IMG/VR virus record: IMGVR_UViG_3300047328_000028
Span: 1 to 28,211 of that record
Length of the DNA: 28,211 nucleotides
Source: a virus
Strand: one strand, 5' to 3'
Translations under genes and position numbers: made by a program
The notes under the pieces: generated by a model
What the model was told of the DNA's origin: nothing
The model's input: the letters and a program-made list of their open reading frames with translations, nothing else
Database searches by the model: none
Shown here: positions 20,853-26,538 of the stretch, one piece after another
How the letters are laid out: each line of letters begins with the position of its first letter
Numbering within the stretch: position 1 is the first letter of the stretch

Positions 20853-21064
20853 GGTCCGTCCTTTCTGGCCCTAAAGCCCATGCCCGCCAGCGTGGCACCC
20901 ATCACCGCACCAGAGCCGATGCCGAAGCCTTGCGCATCGAACGGCGTGTTGGTCAGCTGCGCATGCACGGTTAAAAAACAAAACGTCAGCACAAGAATGA
21001 TCGAGAGCACCGACTGCTCATCCAACTTGCCGTCAGGGCTCTCGATCAGCTCAAGCAGACGCAT
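20849..21064 (-). CDS. small membrane protein, holin candidate
   Basis: A 71-residue protein with one clear membrane segment (SVLSIILVLTFCFLTVHAQL, about 18-37) and a second weak glycine/alanine-rich stretch (GIGSGAVMGATLAGMGF, 48-64), with a basic end RARKDGP. Two short hydrophobic segments with a charged C-terminus fit a class II holin. It lies directly upstream of the Rz-like gene. The lysozyme has no export signal, so a holin must exist; this gene, the 71-aa GAT-repeat protein and the 196-aa membrane protein are the candidates. I rank this one first because of size and position. Confidence 0.55.
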   Translation of the reverse strand: MRLLELIESPDGKLDEQSVLSIILVLTFCFLTVHAQLTNTPFDAQGFGIGSGAVMGATLAGMGFRARKDGP

Positions 21065-21084
21065 CGCGTTATTGTCTTTCAGGC

Positions 21085-21300
21085 TTAGAGAATGCCGAGA
21101 CCGAAATGTAAGCCGAGGAAAATCGCCGCCGTCGCGGCGGCGCTGCCAATCGCAATCGCTTTCGGGTGCGTCTCGAAAAATGTCAGCTCCTTGGCTTCAA
21201 GGGCGGATGCATTGGCGCCGATCGTGGCGCCGATGCTGGCGGGTTTGGTTGCGGCACCAGTGGCGCCCGTAGCTCCGGTAGCTCCTGTCGAACTGCTCAT
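21085..21300 (-). CDS. small membrane protein with Gly-Ala-Thr repeats
   Basis: A 71-residue protein from ATG 21300, with GGAGAG four nt upstream and an ATGA overlap with the previous gene. The N-terminus contains three Gly-Ala-Thr triplets, SSSTGATGATGATGAATKPA, encoded by 9-nt near-repeats around 21254-21285. A charged stretch (ASALEAKELTFFETHPK) and one C-terminal membrane segment (AIAIGSAAATAAIFLGLHFG) follow. It is a possible holin or antiholin in the lysis cassette. I do not recognise a family; the Gly-X-Y character resembles short collagen-like linkers. A 20-nt gap separates it from the next gene. Confidence 0.6.
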   Translation of the reverse strand: MSSSTGATGATGATGAATKPASIGATIGANASALEAKELTFFETHPKAIAIGSAAATAAIFLGLHFGLGIL

Positions 21301-21887
21301 AAAACTCTCCATGATGCGGCGCTTGGGTTGATCGTCATCGCGATCACTACGAACGCGGCGCCGAGAAGCGCGCCCGTAAACACTTCGCCCCATTCCTGCC
21401 CTTCCGCGAATTTCGGAACCGCCGGCCAGGGCAATCTTGCCAGCAAATAACAGGGGGCAAATCCAACACCGCACGCCAGCAGCCAGGCGCCGATACGCCA
21501 GTCAAACCAGCCATAAAGCAACGCCAGCGGCGCCATGCAGCACAAGCCGCTCTCAGCCATGCCGATAAAATCATGCGCGGTCGTTCCGGCCTTAAAGCCC
21601 AGCAGTTGCGGCAGCCAGCGCTTCCATGAAGGTTCAGGTCTGCCGGAAACCGGCAACCCCATCCCCTGAAACGGCCCCCAGCCGCCGATGCAAATGCCGA
21701 TGAACAGCACCGGCACGCCAGGAGCAAACCACATCACCGGCAACAGCCCAGCCAACATTGCCCGCAAAGCCCGCGCAGCGTCCGAGCCAAAATTCAATCC
21801 GGTGATGCTGGTAAACGCCCCACCGCCCAGCCGCCACACAAAAGCCCCGGCGAGTGCTGCCAGAAAGATGATGAAACAATCCATCAC
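21297..21887 (-). CDS. polytopic membrane protein in lysis cassette
   Basis: This 196-residue protein has four or five hydrophobic segments: FIIFLAALAGAFVWRLGGGA (4-23), LLPVMWFAPGVPVLFIGICI, LCCMAPLALLYGWF, WLLACGVGFAPCYLLARL and GEVFTGALLGAAFVVIAMTI. Between them is a conserved-looking GWGPFQGMGLP and a W-K-R-W-L-P-Q-L-L-G stretch. It begins inside the lysozyme stop codon area (ATGA) and ends overlapping the next start. Family unknown. Location suggests a lysis or membrane role (for example a holin or superinfection-exclusion protein), without proof. The segment count is by eye. Confidence 0.65.
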   Translation of the reverse strand: MMDCFIIFLAALAGAFVWRLGGGAFTSITGLNFGSDAARALRAMLAGLLPVMWFAPGVPVLFIGICIGGWGPFQGMGLPVSGRPEPSWKRWLPQLLGFKAGTTAHDFIGMAESGLCCMAPLALLYGWFDWRIGAWLLACGVGFAPCYLLARLPWPAVPKFAEGQEWGEVFTGALLGAAFVVIAMTINPSAASWRVL

Positions 21888-22420
21888 GCCACCAGCCCGG
21901 TCATATCAAGCTGGCCGGTAAACACTTGCGCTTCCAGCTTGCGGCGCTTCACCAGCCCTGGCAGAGGCTTGCCGCTGCCATACACCCAGTATGGAAACTG
22001 CAACGCCATGCCGGCGAAATTTCCCGCCAGCAGCATTTTGTACATGGTGGAATGGGTGCCGGATTTGAGCCAGACGAAGCCATCTTTCACGCCCGGCTTG
22101 CCGGGCCCCACATTGTTCATAAAGCTGGTCAGCGCGCCCAGCTGGTCACCATTCAGCAGCATCGGCGCATAGGCCATCACCAGATCGCACGATCCGGTTA
22201 AATCGGCCTGCAGCATCGCATCCGCCTGCGCCCGGCTGATCACATCGCCGGGCTTCACCGGCAGCCCGTTCAACCGGGTGGAACCGCGACCGATCGTCCA
22301 GGGCTCGCCGCCTGTTCCGGGGTCCGGGTAGGCTTCCAGCTCGCAGCCTTCGCAGGCATTGGCAATGCCCGTCGCCTGGGCAATCGCGCGCGCGATAATG
22401 GTTTGGGGGTATTGCAACAT
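21884..22420 (-). CDS. lysozyme/endolysin, GH24 (T4 lysozyme-type)
   Basis: From ATG 22420 this is a 178-residue endolysin. The catalytic region reads ACEGCELEAYPDPGTGGEPW then TIGRGSTRLNG: Glu24, then Asp33 (8 residues on) and Thr42, the E-D-T triad of GH24 with three extra residues in the loop before the Thr. It later has ISRAQADAMLQADLTGSCDL and LNGDQLGALTSFMNNVGPGK, both typical of this family. It cleaves the MurNAc-GlcNAc bond in the cell wall. There is no signal peptide or SAR anchor, so release needs a holin. A GTG at 22456 would add 12 residues, but it abuts the palindrome; spacing conservation with the protease gene favours the ATG. No ribosome site precedes it. Confidence 0.92.
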   Translation of the reverse strand: MLQYPQTIIARAIAQATGIANACEGCELEAYPDPGTGGEPWTIGRGSTRLNGLPVKPGDVISRAQADAMLQADLTGSCDLVMAYAPMLLNGDQLGALTSFMNNVGPGKPGVKDGFVWLKSGTHSTMYKMLLAGNFAGMALQFPYWVYGSGKPLPGLVKRRKLEAQVFTGQLDMTGLVA

Positions 22421-22456
22421 GGCAGGATCATTGAACGGTCCCGGCACGTGCGGCAC

Positions 22457-22472
22457 GCTAAACTAGTTGAGC
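22457..22472. promoter_or_regulatory. late-activator operator upstream of lysozyme (Plys-like)
   Basis: GCTAAACTAGTTGAGC matches the palindrome at 10757-10772 with a single mismatch (T to G at position 12). It lies just after the Mor/C-like gene ends (22478) and 36 nt before lysozyme ATG 22420. The next four bases of the minus strand (GTGC) are also identical at both copies. In Mu, the late promoter Plys sits between C and lys. Confidence 0.7.
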
Positions 22473-22477
22473 GTTGA

Positions 22478-22822
22478 TCATTCGAACGCGAACGATCTTT
22501 GTTCTGCAACTTTGCCCTTCTCGCCGCGATATTTGTAATACGCGGCTTCGGTGCAAGCGGCCAGCTTGGCAATCTCGACAGGTCTTAGACCACGCCGCTC
22601 GTAAATTTCAAAACGCTGCCGCCGCGCCATCGGCACGGCGATAAAGCTGCCGCCGAAATACTGGAATAGCAAGGCAAAGCCGGAATCGCCCAGCAGGTCG
22701 CGCAAAATATGTTTTTCCGGAAACTCCTTCGGCACGTCCACGCGCCTGCCGCCATAGGCTTCCACCAGTTTCAAGGTGGCATCCTCACCCAGCAGCTCGA
22801 GCAGGGCGGAAAATTCACTCAC
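22478..22822 (-). CDS. Mor/C-family transcription activator
   Basis: This 114-residue protein fits the Mor family: TLKLVEAYGGRRVDVPK at about 16-32 (the dimerisation strand with the family's Y-G-G-x-x-x-x-V-P motif), HILRDLLGDSGFALLFQYFG, then a helix-turn-helix at 77-100, RGLRPVEIAKLAACTEAAYY. In Mu, Mor turns on the middle promoter and C turns on the late promoters lys, I, P and mom. Only one such gene is visible here, so it may serve both roles or be the C equivalent. It starts at GTG 22822 (GTGA overlap with GemA) and is followed by the palindrome that I propose as its operator. Confidence 0.88.
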   Translation of the reverse strand: MSEFSALLELLGEDATLKLVEAYGGRRVDVPKEFPEKHILRDLLGDSGFALLFQYFGGSFIAVPMARRQRFEIYERRGLRPVEIAKLAACTEAAYYKYRGEKGKVAEQRSFAFE

Positions 22823-23328
22823 CGTTTCTTGTCGCCTGCGGGCTTGTACTCAACCGGCGGCAGCCCGGCCGGCCGGCGCCGCATTTTCACAACGCCCTTG
22901 GTTTTATGCTCGGCCGCGCGTTTGCGCTGCTCGCGCGCAAGCCAGGCTTTCAACCCCTCGATCACCAAATTGGCATCCTCCGGGTTCAAAAACTCCGGCG
23001 CGTCCTGGCCGGTTTGCCGCCGCACGAAGCTGCGCAAAGCGGTGTGCGAATGGTCGGTTAAATACGGCTTAAGGTCGCCCCAAATACCGTAAATCATGCG
23101 CACATAGGCTTTATCGGAGCGTTTATGTTTCGCCGCCTCGGCGGTGAAGCCCAGCCGTTTGAACTCGGCAATCACCGCCTCCAGCTGGGCGGGCGTGCAG
23201 GTGGCGGCGCTGTCCTGCCCCGCCACCCGCATCAGCATCGCCCGGTAGCTGTCATCCTCCAGGGCAAGCTGTTTTTTGGCGATATGGATTTTCGCCAGCA
23301 TCGCCCGGCGCTCCGGCTGCACGCTCAC
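22819..23328 (-). CDS. gemA: GemA-like protein (DUF1018, Mu gp16)
   Basis: This 169-residue protein starts with RRAMLAKIHIAKKQLALEDD, YRAMLMRVAGQDSAATCTPA and QLEAVIAEFKRLGFTAEAAK, then MIYGIWGDLKPYL and FVRRQTGQDAPEFLNPEDAN, the landmarks of the Mu GemA/DUF1018 family. In Mu, GemA modulates host gene expression and DNA supercoiling, and decatenates or relaxes replication coupling during infection. Here it sits just upstream of the activator gene, as gemA precedes mor in Mu. It has overlaps with both neighbours. The final 30 residues are basic and variable. Confidence 0.92.
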   Translation of the reverse strand: MSVQPERRAMLAKIHIAKKQLALEDDSYRAMLMRVAGQDSAATCTPAQLEAVIAEFKRLGFTAEAAKHKRSDKAYVRMIYGIWGDLKPYLTDHSHTALRSFVRRQTGQDAPEFLNPEDANLVIEGLKAWLAREQRKRAAEHKTKGVVKMRRRPAGLPPVEYKPAGDKKR

Positions 23329-23819
23329 GCTTTTATGCCTTGCCCGCGCAGCACATCGGCATGGCTGGGTGCGCCCAGTTTGAAGGGCGCGCCAGGCATT
23401 TGTGCCACCGCTGGCTGCTGCGCTGTTTTACCCAAGGCCCACCCTGGCAGATCGATAACGATGCTTTGATCAGCGATCATGTACGAAACCGCACGCAATG
23501 GTTGCACAGCCGGCGATTGATTCTGCAACCCGGGGATGCGCACAATTAATCTTTGGGCTCTGCCCGCCGGTTTTTTTAAAAAGAAAGCGCCATTGCGGGA
23601 AATTCGCAATTTGCCCGCATCCGTTCCGGCCCCCAGCCCCACCGAGACCGTTTGCCCCTTGGCAACCCAGGGTAACCCCAGCGCCGCCGGCGAAAAATAC
23701 AGGGTAATCCAACGCTGGAATCGCCCGCCCGCTTTATTGCAGGAAATGCCGACCACAATGGATTTTGCCGCACTGCCCTGGTCGGCTCGTGCCGCCGGCA
23801 GAAGCTCGGTAAAGCTCAT
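23325..23819 (-). CDS. hypothetical early protein
   Basis: From ATG 23819 (ATGA overlap with the previous gene), this is a 164-residue protein. It contains KSIVVGISCNKAGGRFQRWI, TLYFSPAALGLPWVAKGQTV, SVGLGAGTDAGKLRISRNGA and FFLKKPAGRAQRLIVRIPGL: a beta-rich N-terminal two-thirds, then a flexible Pro/Ala end, AQQPAVAQMPGAPFKLGAPS. No family recognised. Its end overlaps the GemA start. Early-block position suggests a host takeover or anti-defence role, which remains speculation. Confidence 0.65.
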   Translation of the reverse strand: MSFTELLPAARADQGSAAKSIVVGISCNKAGGRFQRWITLYFSPAALGLPWVAKGQTVSVGLGAGTDAGKLRISRNGAFFLKKPAGRAQRLIVRIPGLQNQSPAVQPLRAVSYMIADQSIVIDLPGWALGKTAQQPAVAQMPGAPFKLGAPSHADVLRGQGIKA

Positions 23820-24028
23820 GGCGTTACCCCCCCCCATCCCGCGCGCGCAAACTGCATGCCAACAGCCGCAACGGCCGCCACCAGCGCCCAGGCCGCGGTT
23901 GCCAGCACCACAACCACCACCAGCCACGGCAGCCGCCGCGTGGGCGTACTCAGCCGCCGCTCAGCCGGGTTGAACACGCCATATTGCCGCGCCTGGGCCA
24001 CCCGCCAGCCATCTCGCCCCGGCGCCAT
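23816..24028 (-). CDS. small single-pass membrane protein
   Basis: A 70-residue protein starting at ATG 24028, which shares its A with the Gam stop (TGATG). A cytoplasmic basic N-terminus (PGRDGWRVAQARQYGVFNPA, TPTRRL) precedes one long membrane segment, PWLVVVVVLATAAWALVAAV (33-52). It ends GMQFARAGWGGVTP. No family recognised. The positive-inside charge predicts N-in orientation. It is coupled to genes on both sides. Confidence 0.6.
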   Translation of the reverse strand: MAPGRDGWRVAQARQYGVFNPAERRLSTPTRRLPWLVVVVVLATAAWALVAAVAAVGMQFARAGWGGVTP

Positions 24029-24567
24029 CACACCACCTCTTCGAGAGAGGTTTCGAACGGCACGATCACGAATTCCTCGGACTGCGTGATCGTGATGCCT
24101 GGAATGTTCGCAACCGCCGCCGGCTCGGCCAGCATCGCCTCCTTGTTCGGTTCTTCCTTCACCCGGATGAACCGGCCCAGCCCGCGCACATACAAAGCCG
24201 CCAGCACCGTCTCAATGCTACGAATTTTCACCGATGGCGGTGTCACCCGCCAGCGCACCTCGCCGGAGGCGAAGGATGCGGTTTTCACCTTGCCGCCCTC
24301 GGTCAGCGCGTCGCGGTTCGCCTCGCACCAAATCTGCACGCCTTCGCGCATCTCGGCGATCACCCGGTTATGCGGCTCCGCTTCCAGCTCATAGCGTTCT
24401 TTGATCTTCGCTATCGCATCGTTCATGTCCGCCTCGATGCGCGTCTTGTACCGCTGGCTGGTGCCGATCACTGCGATCGCCTGTATCACCTCTTCGCGGT
24501 TTTGCGGCACGAACCCGGCGCGCGCCTGGCCCTTTATCAACTCGCGTTTTTTTGGTTTCGTCGTCAT
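24028..24567 (-). CDS. gam: Gam-like host-nuclease inhibitor (Mu Gam)
   Basis: From ATG 24567, with AGGAGA six nt upstream, this is a 179-residue Mu Gam homologue. Family sequence is strong: FVPQNREEVIQAIAVIGTSQ, IEADMNDAIAKIKERYELEA, GVQIWCEANRDALTEGGKVK, then EVRWRVTPPSVKIRSIETVL, ALYVRGLGRFIRVKEEPNKE and a final ITQSEEFVIVPFE. Gam binds double-stranded DNA ends as a Ku-like dimer, protecting phage DNA from RecBCD-type nucleases. Length and order of motifs fit the Mu protein (174 aa). The first 60 codons also encode the end of an overlapping frame. Confidence 0.95.
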   Translation of the reverse strand: MTTKPKKRELIKGQARAGFVPQNREEVIQAIAVIGTSQRYKTRIEADMNDAIAKIKERYELEAEPHNRVIAEMREGVQIWCEANRDALTEGGKVKTASFASGEVRWRVTPPSVKIRSIETVLAALYVRGLGRFIRVKEEPNKEAMLAEPAAVANIPGITITQSEEFVIVPFETSLEEVV

Positions 24568-24754
24568 CAACTATCTCCTGTGAAATATTGCCTTCAAGAA
24601 CTTTCGAATTTGCTATTTTTACGTGGTAGACCCACTGCATTTCAGAAATCTCCCGGCAGCGCGGGCAGGCATCGATGTCATCGATCGTCACAGCGCCTGG
24701 GCGGGTGCGGGTATTCAAACAAACCTCGCAATCGCCCAGGGTAATCAGATGCAT
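24389..24754 (-). CDS. putative CxxC/CxxC zinc-ribbon protein overlapping gam
   Basis: A 121-codon frame starts at ATG 24754, overlapping the stop of the previous gene. The N-terminal 60 residues look real: MHLITLGDCEVCLNTRTRPG, then DDIDACPRCREISEMQWVYH, giving two C-x-x-C pairs that could bind one zinc. The last 60 residues lie inside gam in another frame, are Arg/Asp/Gly-rich, and look like the by-product of the gam sequence. A run of seven A (24547-24553, T on the plus strand) lies at the start of this overlap, and a +1 slip there would join the zinc-ribbon part to Gam. Without that, the 181-nt overlap is unusual. The N-terminal part fills a region otherwise without a gene. Confidence 0.55.
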   Translation of the reverse strand: MHLITLGDCEVCLNTRTRPGAVTIDDIDACPRCREISEMQWVYHVKIANSKVLEGNISQEIVDDDETKKTRVDKGPGARRVRAAKPRRGDTGDRSDRHQPAVQDAHRGGHERCDSEDQRTL

Positions 24755-25089
24755 TTACCAAGCAGCGGCACGGGCTTCGCCTCGCCGGGCAGCTTCATCA
24801 CCAGCTTCACGATCGCACTTTCCTGCATTGCCAGAACGGCTTTCAGCTCGGCGATCTCTTTCTCGGCATCGGCCTTCGCTGAAACATCCGTCAGCGCTTC
24901 GACGCACGCATCCAGCAGCTCGGCGGTGATATAAACCGGCCGCATGCTGCCATCCGGGTTCTGCAGCGGCAGCGTGATGTAGGAAAATTGTACATAGCCC
25001 GGCAGCCCATTATCCCGCGCCCTTTGCTCGCAAAGCAGCGCATGGTCGCGCCACCCCGCCATCACTTGCGCCGCCTCGTCGCGCTTCAT
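24745..25089 (-). CDS. hypothetical early protein
   Basis: A 114-residue protein from ATG 25089. It contains AAQVMAGWRDHALLCEQRAR, GYVQFSYITLPLQNPDGSMR, PVYITAELLDACVEALTDVS, then a heptad-rich helix, AEKEIAELKAVLAMQESAIV. It looks like a small globular protein with a C-terminal coiled coil. No family recognised. It overlaps both neighbours (ATGA type), and forms part of the early cluster between B and gam. Its role is unknown. Confidence 0.65.
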   Translation of the reverse strand: MKRDEAAQVMAGWRDHALLCEQRARDNGLPGYVQFSYITLPLQNPDGSMRPVYITAELLDACVEALTDVSAKADAEKEIAELKAVLAMQESAIVKLVMKLPGEAKPVPLLGKCI

Positions 25090-25325
25090 GCCAGCCCACC
25101 ACGCAGCACGCGCAAACCCTCCGAGATATGCACTGGCGTTCCCGATGCGGTCGCATCAAAGCAAAGCCGCGCCGCCCCCAGCGTGCGGAAATCGCGCGCC
25201 ACGGTGCCAAACCGCACCACGAACTTTCCGGCCTCGTAGGTCAGCGTGATGCTGCCATTGCCCAACACCCGCACCTCGCGAAACCCGCAAGCCAGCTGGT
25301 GCTCATTCGGCCGGTTGGCGCTCAT
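25086..25325 (-). CDS. small hypothetical early protein
   Basis: A 79-residue protein from ATG 25325, overlapping both neighbours. The sequence CGFREVRVLGNGSITLTYEA, then KFVVRFGTVARDFRTLGAAR, suggests a compact beta sheet with alternating hydrophobic residues; the end is ISEGLRVLRGGLA. No family recognised. The gene fits the dense early operon, and both start and stop are fixed by overlaps. Function unknown. Confidence 0.6.
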   Translation of the reverse strand: MSANRPNEHQLACGFREVRVLGNGSITLTYEAGKFVVRFGTVARDFRTLGAARLCFDATASGTPVHISEGLRVLRGGLA

Positions 25326-25519
25326 GGCCGCACCTCGTGCCAGGCCAAAATATCGTCATATCGCGGGAATTGATTCTGAGCCTGAACAGCTCGCGAGAGT
25401 TCAACCAACCTATCCAATGAAAAACTGTTTTTAGCGCTCATGAACAGCTCGCCGGGCGGCATGTAGCCGGACTGATAAACAGTAAAAACCGGCGTCTCCA
25501 CCAAGATTCTCTGGCTCAT
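25322..25519 (-). CDS. small hypothetical early protein after B
   Basis: A 65-residue protein from ATG 25519, overlapping the B stop (ATGA) and the next start. Sequence: MSQRILVETPVFTVYQSGYM, FMSAKNSFSLDRLVELSRAV, QAQNQFPRYDDILAWHEVRP. It combines a short beta hairpin and a helix. No family recognised. Base composition is slightly more AT-rich than the genes around it. In Mu the ner gene lies before A, so this is not Ner. Confidence 0.6.
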   Translation of the reverse strand: MSQRILVETPVFTVYQSGYMPPGELFMSAKNSFSLDRLVELSRAVQAQNQFPRYDDILAWHEVRP

Positions 25520-26511
25520 GGCTGCGCCTCCTGCCCGCCGGAAAGCCGCGTATAAGCCGCCTCTAAATGCGCCTTGCTCAGCGCCTCCTCGGCGCCCATC
25601 GCCAGCATTCTGGCCACCCGCAGCGTCTTCACCATGCCGCGCAAAGCCCCCGGCTTACCCGCCACGAATTTCAGAACTTTGCGCTGCTCCTCATCGGCAA
25701 TATCGGATGCATCCAGCATCGCCTCGATGTCTTTTTGGGTGCTGCGCGCCACACTCACCCGCATGCCCACGCGGGAGAATATCTGCGCGAACTTTGCATT
25801 GCGCCCGCCACCATCAATCTGTTTCCAAACCTCTTCATTTCCCACCAGGGCCATGCCCACCTCGGCGCGGTCATGCACGCTCCGCAACTGGTCGATCGCT
25901 TCCGGCTTCAAATGCTGCGCCTCATCGATGATGATCAGCGCCTGGCTGTTCTTCAGCTTCAGCGTAATCGCGCGGGAAACCCGGTATGAAGCCGTCTCCG
26001 GAATGCTCAACGCCTCCCGCAGATACTCCATCATCGCGTAGGATGATGAGAGCGAAGGCTCGGCCGTCAGCACAAACACGTTCGGGTGCGTGGCTTTGTA
26101 ATGCGCGCAGGCGGAGGATTTACCCACGCCGGCGCCACCGGAAACCACCACCAGGTCGGGCATCGCCTGCGCATGCTCGAACGTCGCAAGAATTTTTTTC
26201 GCTGTGCGGGTGTGCACAAACGCCACATCCGCCGGCATCGCCGCCTTATGTCGCGCAAAGCTCTGCTCGCTCGTCAACCAGGTGCGTACCTTCTCGTCGA
26301 TCTTCTGGTTATCGCCGCGGTATTTGCCGCCCAGCCAGGCGGTGAAGGTGCTCTCACCCACACCCGCCACCTGAGAAATCGCCTTGTAGCTGGAGGAATT
26401 TGCGGCCACGTAATCGCGCACCGCTTGGCGCAAATCAACACCTTCCGGCAAGCTGGCAGCCTCTGGTACCGGGAATGCTTCGTCTAAACTAGTCGTTGTC
26501 TTATCAAGCAT
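25516..26511 (-). CDS. B: transposition target-selection ATPase (MuB-like)
   Basis: This 331-residue protein has an N-terminal helix-turn-helix (about 40-65, YKAISQVAGVGESTFTAWLG), then an AAA+ core: Walker A at 125-133 (GGAGVGKSS), Walker B at 191-200 (ALIIIDEAQH), sensor Asn225 in VGNEE, and Arg248 (IFSRVG) as likely arginine finger. MuB forms ATP-dependent filaments on target DNA, delivers target to the MuA transpososome and stimulates strand transfer. The C-terminal AAYTRLSGG helix resembles the DNA-binding end of MuB. An AGGAG site lies 9 nt upstream of ATG 26511. It follows A with a 27-nt gap. Confidence 0.93.
   Translation of the reverse strand: MLDKTTTSLDEAFPVPEAASLPEGVDLRQAVRDYVAANSSSYKAISQVAGVGESTFTAWLGGKYRGDNQKIDEKVRTWLTSEQSFARHKAAMPADVAFVHTRTAKKILATFEHAQAMPDLVVVSGGAGVGKSSACAHYKATHPNVFVLTAEPSLSSSYAMMEYLREALSIPETASYRVSRAITLKLKNSQALIIIDEAQHLKPEAIDQLRSVHDRAEVGMALVGNEEVWKQIDGGGRNAKFAQIFSRVGMRVSVARSTQKDIEAMLDASDIADEEQRKVLKFVAGKPGALRGMVKTLRVARMLAMGAEEALSKAHLEAAYTRLSGGQEAQP
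26484..26493. promoter_or_regulatory. partial copy of the late-operator sequence inside gene B
   Basis: CTAAACTAGT is identical to the left ten bases of the palindrome core found at 10758-10767 and 22458-22467, but the right half diverges (CGTTG). It falls in codons 7-10 of B. Chance alone could produce one such 10-mer in a 28-kb window only rarely, but the site also encodes protein. A weak binding site for the same activator is possible. Confidence 0.35.
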
Positions 26512-26538
26512 TTTTGCTTCTCCTTGTTGATGGACGGC

